Origin: an uncultured Ruminococcus sp.
GTDB lineage: Bacteria > Bacillota > Clostridia > Lachnospirales > Lachnospiraceae
Direction: 5' to 3'
DNA length: 20,038 nucleotides
Assembly (NCBI GenBank): GCA_900553885.1
Contig: USFD01000057.1
Location: 1 to 20,038 of the forward strand
The notes under the pieces are model-generated. The model was not told where the DNA came from, made no database searches, and saw nothing but the letters and a program-made list of their open reading frames with translations. Position numbers and translations under genes: made by a program. Shown here piece by piece: positions 1-6,102 of this stretch (its first letter is position 1; every line of letters begins with the position of its first letter).

Positions 1-3
1 CTG

Positions 4-24
4 CTTCTTATCAAAGAAGATTTT
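4..24 (+). terminator. Small hairpin with T-run at window edge
   Basis: The 16-base palindrome CTTCTTATCAAAGAAG (6-bp stem, 4-nt loop) is followed directly by ATTTTT. This has the form of a weak intrinsic terminator for a plus-strand transcript entering from the left of the window. No gene for it is visible here, and the stem is AT-rich, so the call is tentative. Confidence 0.3.
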
Positions 25-58
25 TCCCTATAGACACAGAAATTTTTACGCCCTCCGG

Positions 59-138
59 TATCTCCGTCCTATTCTATTCAGAACTTCTGAATATTTTCCT
101 GTATTTCTGAATCTAAGTTCATTTCAGCAAATCCGAAT
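59..138 (-). repeat. Copy A of an 80-bp dispersed repeat
   Basis: Read on the minus strand, this stretch aligns with 4933-5011 read on the plus strand over about 79 positions, with 8 substitutions and one 1-base gap. The match includes the blocks GAAATGAACTT, GATTCAGAAAT and AGGACGGAGATA. The copy begins a few bases after the stop codon of the minus-strand gene ending at 143. Beyond position 59 the similarity to the second copy ends. It corresponds to the outer arm of the large palindrome at 4933-5280. Confidence 0.8.
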
Positions 139-142
139 CTTT

Positions 143-463
143 CTATGATCCCCCGATTTCGTTTACGCTGCTGACATTGTCGATTCTGAATATTTTCAAC
201 ACTTTTTTCTTCTTCACAGCACACTCCAGCTCCAGCCATTCATCATCCACATCTCTGAGAATTCCGCTGACGCTGTGCATCACATCAAGGTTTATCAGTG
301 GTTCTTTTACAATTATCTCACAGTTTTTTCCGACATACTCAGGGAGCAGCTTCTTCCACGGCAGCTGCGGGCTGTCCTTCTTTTTGTCCTGCCTGTGCTC
401 GTACACCAGATAGATGAGCAGTCCGGTAATAACAAACAGAAAAAATATGACTGTCTTTGTCAT
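143..463 (-). CDS. Small membrane-anchored protein, partner of XRE regulator
   Basis: A 106-aa protein. Residues about 4-20 form one hydrophobic N-terminal segment (VIFFLFVITGLLIYLVY), followed by a basic stretch (RQDKKK), which suggests a membrane anchor with a cytoplasmic soluble domain. The soluble part (about 38-103) contains VGKNCEI, then DVDDEWLEL, then an alternating beta-type C-terminus. The same order of motifs (IGKKC, DVNDEWIRI) occurs in the C-terminal domain of the upstream regulator. The ATG overlaps the regulator's stop codon (ATGA), so the two are translationally coupled. No enzymatic motif is seen. Function is unknown; the shared domain suggests the two proteins bind the same ligand or each other. 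Confidence 0.75.
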   Translation of the reverse strand: MTKTVIFFLFVITGLLIYLVYEHRQDKKKDSPQLPWKKLLPEYVGKNCEIIVKEPLINLDVMHSVSGILRDVDDEWLELECAVKKKKVLKIFRIDNVSSVNEIGGS

Positions 464-927
464 TCTTCTGTCACCTCCACCTGTACGCCTGTTATAAGAG
501 ACAGATCTGCCAATTTGGTTACGGTCTCTTTTCTGAAGACTGCCCCCTCTTTGCTGCGCTCATACCGAATCCGGATCCACTCATCATTCACATCAAGAAT
601 TGTTATACCGTTCGCTTCCGACGGTGTTTCCAGTATCAGATCCAGATCCGAACATTCCAGGTTGCATTTCTTTCCGATAAATTTTTTCAGTATATGCAGG
701 TCTTTCGATTTCTTTTCTTTTGCCGCTATCTCAACACGGTTTCCCGCGAGATCGTCCAGACTGATATGATAAATCCCGGCAAGTTCCACGGCCTTGTCAA
801 GAGACGGAGCCCCCTGTCCGCACTCCCAGTTCGATATGGTCTGTCTCGTCACGGACAGCATATCCGCGATCTCCTGCTGGCTGAAGCCATGCTTTTTCCT
901 GAGTGTTGCAAGTTTCTCTCCCAGCAT
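460..927 (-). CDS. XRE-family transcriptional regulator with C-terminal beta domain
   Basis: A 155-aa protein. Residues about 3-60 are a classic Cro/C1 helix-turn-helix (LGEKLATLRKKHGFSQQEIADM followed by VTRQTISNWECG), which binds DNA. Residues about 82-150 carry the GKKC...DVNDEW motifs found in the next gene, with which it overlaps by 4 bases. The start is an ATG preceded by AAGGAAGGAG at suitable spacing. The gene diverges from the superoxide dismutase gene, and the 163-bp spacer holds both promoters, so regulation of the neighbour or autoregulation is possible but not shown. The C-terminal domain resembles no named ligand-binding family that I can assign with confidence. Confidence 0.85.
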   Translation of the reverse strand: MLGEKLATLRKKHGFSQQEIADMLSVTRQTISNWECGQGAPSLDKAVELAGIYHISLDDLAGNRVEIAAKEKKSKDLHILKKFIGKKCNLECSDLDLILETPSEANGITILDVNDEWIRIRYERSKEGAVFRKETVTKLADLSLITGVQVEVTEE

Positions 928-1090
928 CTGTCCTGCTCCTTCCTTGCATTTTATTTTCCTCAGAATAGCAGAAAGTACCCCTGTTTACCAGCAAATTCAT
1001 TTGGAATCTCCGCAAATTTCTTTTGCAGGACAGGAAACATATGCCTGCATTCTCTCATATACTATCAGGAAAACCGTTTAAGGAAACTGT

Positions 1091-1792
1091 ATGAACAATT
1101 ATTATCCATTTGTCAACACGCCGCTGCCCTACGCCTATGACGCGCTGGAGCCTTATATTGATGGGGAGACTATGCGCCTTCACCATGACCGCCATCTTCA
1201 GACATACATTGATAATCTGAATCATTTTCTTACAGAAAATCCTGCTCTGCAGAAATATTCTCTGGAAGAGCTGCTGACCGTATGGCGCCGGCTTCCCTGC
1301 CATCTCCAGGCATCTCTACGTGACAATGCAGGCGGCGTATATAATCATCGTTTTTATTTTGAAAGCATGAAGCCCTGCCGCAGCACAGCCTGTTCCCCGG
1401 GAAACGCTGCCGTCCCGGAGAGCGGCTCCTGCTTTTCTGAAGAAGGAACTGTATTCTCCTTCCGTCTCTTCCAGGAGATGTCCCGCCAGTTCGGTAGTCC
1501 TGAAAATTTTAAGCCCCGTTTTAAAGAGGCCGCTCTGTCCGTCTTCGGTTCCGGCTACGCCTGGCTGGTATCTGACGGCGGACGGCTTAAAATTATAACT
1601 TCGGCCAACCAGAATACGCCCGTATTCTGCTCCGGCGCGCATATCCTGAACATTGATGTCTGGGAACACGCATATTATCTGAAACATTACAACCTGCGCG
1701 CCGCGTATATCGACGACTGGTTCCGGATAGTAAACTGGGAAAAAGCCGGCGAACGATTTGCCTCCGTACATCCGGACTGCAGGTGCATATAA
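1091..1792 (+). CDS. sodA: Superoxide dismutase, Fe/Mn family (Mn-type features)
   Basis: A 233-aa enzyme converting superoxide to peroxide and oxygen. The N-terminal LPYAYDALEPYIDGETMRLH motif is diagnostic. Metal ligands by homology are H31 (LHHDRH), H86 (GGVYNHRFYF), D189 and H193 (NIDVWEHAYY). The second-shell Tyr39 and the Gln of SANQNTP fit the Mn-type pattern, as do the two glycines before the second ligand. It is about 30 residues longer than the usual 200, largely through a Cys-containing segment after the second ligand (about 92-120) and a Cys-containing tail (DCRCI). No signal peptide is seen, so it is cytosolic. AAGGAAA precedes the ATG. Metal preference remains an inference. Confidence 0.92.
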   Translation: MNNYYPFVNTPLPYAYDALEPYIDGETMRLHHDRHLQTYIDNLNHFLTENPALQKYSLEELLTVWRRLPCHLQASLRDNAGGVYNHRFYFESMKPCRSTACSPGNAAVPESGSCFSEEGTVFSFRLFQEMSRQFGSPENFKPRFKEAALSVFGSGYAWLVSDGGRLKIITSANQNTPVFCSGAHILNIDVWEHAYYLKHYNLRAAYIDDWFRIVNWEKAGERFASVHPDCRCI

Positions 1793-1817
1793 AATATTTT
1801 TGCTTTCCCTGCAGGCC

Positions 1818-1869
1818 ATATCCCAGACAGGGCAGACATGTCTTCCTGTGTCTGCCCTGTCTGGGATAT
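1818..1869. terminator. Perfect 21-bp inverted repeat between convergent genes
   Basis: The two 21-base arms (1818-1838 and 1849-1869) are exact reverse complements around a 10-nt loop. The hairpin lies 25 bases after the superoxide dismutase stop codon and before the convergent minus-strand gene ending at 1963. It very probably ends transcription or blocks read-through from both sides. A strong T-run is absent on either side, which is unusual for an intrinsic terminator. Confidence 0.75.
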
Positions 1870-1962
1870 CATTCTCCGATTTTATGTTTTATAGCCTTCT
1901 CAAGGAATCCTGCACATCCCCGCACTCCCCGGTCATAATAAGCCTGAAAGCACTCGGCATCG

Positions 1963-2322
1963 CTATCCTACTGCCGCTCCAAAGGGCATCAGCGCCAGTT
2001 TTGCCAATTTGAAATGCTGCATGCCAAAGGGAATCCCGATCACCGTAATACACAGGACAGCGCCAAATACCAGATGCTCAATCGCCAGGGGCAGTCCTGA
2101 AACAATAATCCAGATCACATTCAGCAGCAGAGAGCCCGCTCCTCCGCCATATACGACTTCCTTTCCAAAAGGAAAAAAACTCAGTGATGCGAACTTGAAG
2201 CACTGCATCCCCACCGGTATTCCGATAATCGTAATGCACCACAGACAGCCGGCAAGGCACCAGCTCAGCCCGCTGATCAGTCCTCCGCAGAGAAACCACA
2301 GCAGATTTCCGAGACATCCCAT
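1963..2322 (-). CDS. YccF-family inner membrane protein
   Basis: A 119-aa, very hydrophobic protein made of two tandem copies of the YccF (DUF307) unit. The repeated motifs are CITIIGIPVGMQCFKFASLS with FFPFGKEV, and CITVIGIPFGMQHFKLAKLA with LMPFGAAV. Each unit has a hydrophobic helix followed by the conserved GIPxGMQ/FKxA turn. About three to four membrane segments are expected. The biochemical role of this family is unknown. Its ribosome binding site (AGGAGG) lies in the last codons of yaaA, 3 bp upstream of the ATG-proximal spacer, so it is the last gene of the yaaA operon. Confidence 0.88.
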   Translation of the reverse strand: MGCLGNLLWFLCGGLISGLSWCLAGCLWCITIIGIPVGMQCFKFASLSFFPFGKEVVYGGGAGSLLLNVIWIIVSGLPLAIEHLVFGAVLCITVIGIPFGMQHFKLAKLALMPFGAAVG

Positions 2323-2325
2323 ATT

Positions 2326-3111
2326 TTAAACCTCCTGCTTTAAAAAGATATATTCCGTCTCTGTAGACAGCCCCTCATCAAACCGGTATCCCAGCCGGTC
2401 AAATTCCTTGATTTTCTCCGGATTCTCCACTGCATTTTCTGCCAGATACCGCACCATCTCACCCCTTGCCATTTTTGCAAGGGTTCCTTTCTGCTTCACT
2501 TTTCCATCCGCCAGCCCGCCGAATACAACTGTCAGAAAGGTGTCTTCCGGAGTCAGATATTTTTCCACGCACCTCGAATACTCCCTGGAGGCCAGATTGA
2601 GAATAAAACTTCCTTTTCCCCCGGCATTCCGGTCCCCCTCCTGTGCGCGTTCTTCCCCGTATACAACTTCCCGGTACAGTCTGTCGCCCCAGAATTTGTA
2701 CAGATCTCCCTTCTCCGATGCCTTCGCCTGCATCTCCAGCCGGTAGGGCACCACGCCGTCAAAGGGCTTCAGCACACCGTAAAAGCCGGAAAGAATCCGC
2801 AGATGTTCCTGAATATAATCCGTTTCAGATCCTCCGAACACAGCGGGCGCCATATACTGGTACTGAATTCCTTCATAGGCAATAATAGCCGGGGTCAGAT
2901 TTCTGCCCAGATCCATTTCCTGGAAACGTCTGTAGTTCTGCTCTGCAATTCTGTCATTGCATTTCCACAGTTCCTTTGCCTGTTCAAATGTAAGCTGCCG
3001 CATCCACGCAAGAAGCTGCTCTGCCTCTTCAAGAAATACCGGCGCGCTTCTGCAGGCAAGGGTATCTGTATCAACATTCATTTTCTTTGCTGGTGAAATA
3101 ATAATCTTCAT
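2326..3111 (-). CDS. yaaA: Peroxide stress protein YaaA (UPF0246)
   Basis: A 261-aa protein beginning MKIIISPAKKMN, the signature of the YaaA/UPF0246 family. Further family blocks are visible: PAIIAYEGIQYQYM, LRILSGFYGVLKPFDGVVPYRLEM, KFWGDRL and ILNLASREYS. Length matches the family norm of about 250-260. In E. coli the family limits free iron and oxidative DNA damage during peroxide stress, and the fold binds DNA in vitro. That role is transferred by homology. The start overlaps the upstream metallophosphoesterase stop by 4 bases. A superoxide dismutase gene lies nearby, though on the opposite strand. Confidence 0.92.
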   Translation of the reverse strand: MKIIISPAKKMNVDTDTLACRSAPVFLEEAEQLLAWMRQLTFEQAKELWKCNDRIAEQNYRRFQEMDLGRNLTPAIIAYEGIQYQYMAPAVFGGSETDYIQEHLRILSGFYGVLKPFDGVVPYRLEMQAKASEKGDLYKFWGDRLYREVVYGEERAQEGDRNAGGKGSFILNLASREYSRCVEKYLTPEDTFLTVVFGGLADGKVKQKGTLAKMARGEMVRYLAENAVENPEKIKEFDRLGYRFDEGLSTETEYIFLKQEV

Positions 3112-3803
3112 AATATCCTCTTTGGTCTGAATCTCAGATAATCGGAAGACACAAGATGATAAACAATGCCGCCCACTTCTCCGTGGAAGCTGTCGTCATA
3201 CCTTTCCTTCCCGTGACAGTGAGAGTAAACTACCTGCTCTGCCCCGTATTCCTGTGCCATCCGTGTAAAACCGCTCTCTGTCTCTCCGATACTGGTCGGA
3301 GGGTAATGGAGAAACATAAGAAACTTCCGGTATCCTGCTGATACCGCAGCCTCAAAAGACGCCTGCAGTCTTGCCAGCTCCCGGTCTCTGATCTTTTCAA
3401 AATGTTCATAAGTATCTTTTCCTTCGTAACAGTAGCCTTTTGTCCCCACAAGCGCATAGTCTTCATAGGTATAAAAATTATTCTGCAGAAAGGAGAGACG
3501 TCCCTCATAGAGACTATTAAGCTTCTGGGTCTTTTTCGCATCCCAGAACATATCGTGATTTCCCCGCAGCAGAATCTTCCTTCCCGGAAGAGCCGCAATA
3601 AATTCCAGATCCTCTCTGCATTGCTCCAGGTTTCTTCCCCAGGAATGGTCTCCTGTGATCACAGCGGTGTCCGTCTCTTTTACATACTTCTTCCAGTACT
3701 TTTCAATCTTTCTGACATGGTTCTTCCACTCGCTTCCGAATACATCCATGGGTTTATTTACCGCAAAGGATAAGTGAAAATCTCCCATTGCATATAGCGC
3801 CAT
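3108..3803 (-). CDS. Calcineurin-like metallophosphoesterase
   Basis: A 231-aa cytosolic protein with the full set of metallophosphoesterase motifs: GDFH (D8, H10), GDHSWG (D52), GNHD (N82, H83, D84), a later HYPP motif and SHCHG near residue 195. These coordinate two metals for phosphoester hydrolysis. The substrate is not evident. It resembles the stand-alone phosphohydrolases of Firmicutes more than a nuclease such as SbcD. ATG is preceded by GGGGAGGTT at good spacing. The stop overlaps the yaaA start, so the two are coupled. Confidence 0.88.
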   Translation of the reverse strand: MALYAMGDFHLSFAVNKPMDVFGSEWKNHVRKIEKYWKKYVKETDTAVITGDHSWGRNLEQCREDLEFIAALPGRKILLRGNHDMFWDAKKTQKLNSLYEGRLSFLQNNFYTYEDYALVGTKGYCYEGKDTYEHFEKIRDRELARLQASFEAAVSAGYRKFLMFLHYPPTSIGETESGFTRMAQEYGAEQVVYSHCHGKERYDDSFHGEVGGIVYHLVSSDYLRFRPKRIL

Positions 3804-3869
3804 ATCTAACCTCCCCTGTCATCCGCCGCCTGCCAGGTCCCGGATTGCACACACAGTATCTTTTTCTGT

Positions 3870-4241
3870 CTAAATATTCTGGTCCTCAAATATCTCCCAG
3901 AACCGAAGGGCTTCTTCTATTGTATTATTCCAGCCGTCACGTTTCAGATCAACCTTCCAGCCGTCCTCTGTATATTCCACTTTAACGCCTTCTGATTCCA
4001 GAAGCCGTTTCTGCAGATCCGGGGTCTCAAACGCCTCCGCGCCGCTTAAGATTCCCCGGGAATTCACAACCCGGTGAGCAGGAATCTTCTCTCCCATTCT
4101 CCCCCGGTTCAGAGCATATCCCACCTGACGGGCATTGCGGGGTCTTCCGCAGAGCATGGCAATCTGTCCGTATGTGGCGGCTTTGCCATATGGAATTGCA
4201 CGGCAGACAATAGCCGCGCGTTTATAAAAATCGTAACTCAT
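3870..4241 (-). CDS. Alkyltransferase-like (ATL) protein, MGMT family without active Cys
   Basis: A 123-aa protein with the DNA-binding domain of O6-alkylguanine-DNA alkyltransferase: IPYGKAATYGQIA (helix-turn-helix), ARQVGYALNR (arginine finger region) and IPAHRVVNSRG. In repair-active enzymes the last motif is PCHRV with a nucleophilic Cys. Here Ala55 takes its place, so alkyl transfer cannot occur. ATL proteins instead bind alkylated bases and hand them to nucleotide excision repair. Ala is less common than Trp at this site in characterised ATLs. A C-terminal extension (about 95-123) is acidic and of unknown role. It lies in the minus-strand group with yaaA. Confidence 0.85.
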   Translation of the reverse strand: MSYDFYKRAAIVCRAIPYGKAATYGQIAMLCGRPRNARQVGYALNRGRMGEKIPAHRVVNSRGILSGAEAFETPDLQKRLLESEGVKVEYTEDGWKVDLKRDGWNNTIEEALRFWEIFEDQNI

Positions 4242-4279
4242 TTTCTTCCTGCCCTTCCGGGAATTCTGAACAGACCGTT

Positions 4280-4846
4280 TTACCGGAAGGCTTTTATATA
4301 GTCTTCGGTCTTCTTCATAATTTCCTGCAGATTTTCCAGATCCTCGATCACATTTCCCTTCTCCAGGGAATGGTCCGCTCCGTCAATCACATACAATGGA
4401 AAGCCGCCCTTTTCACATCCGTTCTGAACCACATGATAGTCAACCCAGGAATCCGCAGTTCCGGTAAATGCAATCCCCGGCTGCGTCATAAACTGAAAGG
4501 AAGCCTCTACCGGAGTATAATAAACGTTTCTTGTGTTCAGTCCGTGCTTTCCTCCATATGCAGACGCCACCGCTGTTCCCACACTTTTTGAAAGGAACAG
4601 AACGTCATCATACATAGAAAAATCCACATCTTTCAGAATTTCTTCCGACTGCCTCAGCGCACTGAAAAAGACTTCCTCCATTCTTTCTTTTGATCCTTTC
4701 ACTCCCTTCGGGAAATTTCCGTAAGGCACTTCCCGGACCTCGTATCCGTTCTGAGCCGCGATTTTTTTACTGTAATAAAGGAGCGGTTTATCTGTATGGT
4801 ATCCCACTCCCGGAAAAATAACTGCAAGTTTTTTTACACTGTTCAT
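4280..4846 (-). CDS. Small alpha/beta-hydrolase fold protein
   Basis: A 188-aa protein starting with the AVIFPGVGYHTDKP block, typical of small alpha/beta hydrolases. The likely triad is Ser88 in the elbow FLSKSVGT, Asp132 in TGTADSWV and His159 in GADHSLE, in the canonical order. No signal peptide or cap domain is visible, so it is a compact cytosolic esterase or thioesterase-like enzyme of unknown substrate. ATG is preceded by CAGGAGGAG at normal spacing. It is probably the first gene of the minus-strand cluster running to 1963. Confidence 0.8.
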   Translation of the reverse strand: MNSVKKLAVIFPGVGYHTDKPLLYYSKKIAAQNGYEVREVPYGNFPKGVKGSKERMEEVFFSALRQSEEILKDVDFSMYDDVLFLSKSVGTAVASAYGGKHGLNTRNVYYTPVEASFQFMTQPGIAFTGTADSWVDYHVVQNGCEKGGFPLYVIDGADHSLEKGNVIEDLENLQEIMKKTEDYIKAFR

Positions 4847-4932
4847 ATCTGTCTCCTCCTGAGCCTATATCATAACACATCACAGGCAGAAGAAGAAACA
4901 CTCTTTCCGGAAATCCTCCCCGCAAATGTGCA

Positions 4933-5280
4933 ATTCGGATTTACCGAAATGAACTTGGATTCAGAAATGCAGGAAATATTCAGAACTTCCGAATCGAACA
5001 GGACGGAGATATGGGATGTGGGATCCTTATTCCATTCCGGAATCTGAGAAAAATAAAGGATCTGAAATCTGATTAAAAGCAAGGCCTGAGATGAAAACTC
5101 ACTGCGTTCGGGCAGATTCATCTCAGGCCTTAACATCAGACTCCAGATCCTTTGTTTTTCTGACAGATTCCTCCAAGTCACAAGGATCCCACATCCCATA
5201 TCTCCTGTGTATTCTATCCGGGAGGAATTCCTGATTATTCCCGTTCTTCCAAAGCAGACGTTCCTTCGACAATTCCGGAA
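4933..5280. repeat. Large imperfect palindrome, about 350 bp, in gene-free spacer
   Basis: This fills the spacer between the AIM24-family gene (5281) and the hydrolase gene (4846). The inner part, 5005-5205, is a long hairpin. The outermost 24 bases (GGAGAT...ATCCTT) match exactly, the middle pairs with small interruptions (AATCTG...AGAAAAA...AAAGGATCTG), and the tip AAGGCCTGAGATGAA (5081-5095) pairs exactly with 5117-5131 around a 21-nt loop. The outer flanks 4933-5004 and 5206-5280 also align to each other in inverted orientation, more weakly. The right end touches the AIM24 stop codon. The outer left arm recurs at 59-138. No transposase is present, so a MITE-like or structured 3' UTR element is possible. 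Confidence 0.85.
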
Positions 5281-5961
5281 TTATTTGGAGGACGGCATGA
5301 ATTTGAATATTTCTGCCGCCACGTTAGACATAGGCATAGTCTGGAGCCATATACGGCCCGGTCCTGTTATCAGGGTATTGAACACGCCTTCTCCGCCGAA
5401 AACCATATTTTTCAGTCCCGGCACAGACTTGATCTCCATGGTGCATGTACTTTCCATTGCCGCCAGATATCCTGTATCTACTACAATCTGCTGCCCCGGC
5501 TGCAGGCCGTACTCTATTACATGACCGTCAAATTCCAGAAATGCCGTTCCATATCCGGACAGTTTCTGCATGATAAATCCTTCTCCTCCAAAGAACCCGG
5601 CGCCCAGCTTTTTCTGGAAAAACACTGATAATTCTACGCCGGCCTCTGCCGCAAGAAAACCGGATTTCTGTACAATCAGCTCCCGGCCCGGCGCTATCTG
5701 ATAATCCAGAATGGATCCGGGGAAGCTGGATGCAAACGCGATCATTCCATTTCCGCCCATCACGGTATAACGGTTCTGGAAAAGGGCTTCTCCTGCAAAC
5801 ATTCTGCCAAGAGCCTTCCCGATTCCTCCGTTTGACGTTGTCTCCATCTTCATATTCGGGGACATCCAGCTCATAGATCCCCGCTCTGTAATCATTGACT
5901 CTCCGTTTTCCAGATAACAGACCGCTACCGGAAGTGTTTCGCCTTTAATCTCATATTTCAT
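5281..5961 (-). CDS. AIM24 / TIGR00266 family protein
   Basis: A 226-aa protein rich in glycine and beta strands, with family landmarks GGIGKALGRMFAGEALFQNRY, then IVQKSGFLAAEAGVELSVFFQK, then GAGFFGGEGFIMQKLSGYGTAFLE, then a last block IVVDTGYLAAMESTC with GLKNMVFGGEGVFNTLITGPGRIWLQT. These mark the AIM24 beta-barrel fold (named for a yeast mitochondrial protein). Bacterial members have no firmly established function. Length is typical. ATG is preceded by GAGGAGGAA. It appears to be a single gene: the flanking spacers hold hairpins on both sides. Confidence 0.88.
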   Translation of the reverse strand: MKYEIKGETLPVAVCYLENGESMITERGSMSWMSPNMKMETTSNGGIGKALGRMFAGEALFQNRYTVMGGNGMIAFASSFPGSILDYQIAPGRELIVQKSGFLAAEAGVELSVFFQKKLGAGFFGGEGFIMQKLSGYGTAFLEFDGHVIEYGLQPGQQIVVDTGYLAAMESTCTMEIKSVPGLKNMVFGGEGVFNTLITGPGRIWLQTMPMSNVAAEIFKFMPSSK

Positions 5962-6033
5962 TGTTCTTCCTCCTCATTTACGATTTGTTGTCGCTGCATG
6001 TGCGCCGTACGCATCTTCTTTTTTCATCATAAC

Positions 6034-6074
6034 ATACAAATACCGGCAGGGGAACTCCCTCCCGGTATTTGTAT
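6034..6074. terminator. Hairpin after the histidine kinase gene
   Basis: ATACAAATACCGG (6034-6046) pairs perfectly with CCGGTATTTGTAT (6062-6074) around a 15-nt loop. It lies about 30 bases past the kinase stop codon on the minus strand and upstream of the AIM24 gene. A T-run after the stem is weak, so it may act as a terminator or processing signal. Confidence 0.55.
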
Positions 6075-6102
6075 TTCCATACCTGGTATTTCTATTTCCG
6101 TG

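Noticed and set aside
457..1140. A 227-codon plus-strand ORF opposite the XRE regulator
   Set aside because: It is antisense to a clear helix-turn-helix gene, overlaps the superoxide dismutase start, and has no ribosome binding site or family motifs.
1316..1819. A 167-codon minus-strand ORF opposite the superoxide dismutase gene
   Set aside because: It is a shadow of the real enzyme frame, whose metal ligands are all conserved.
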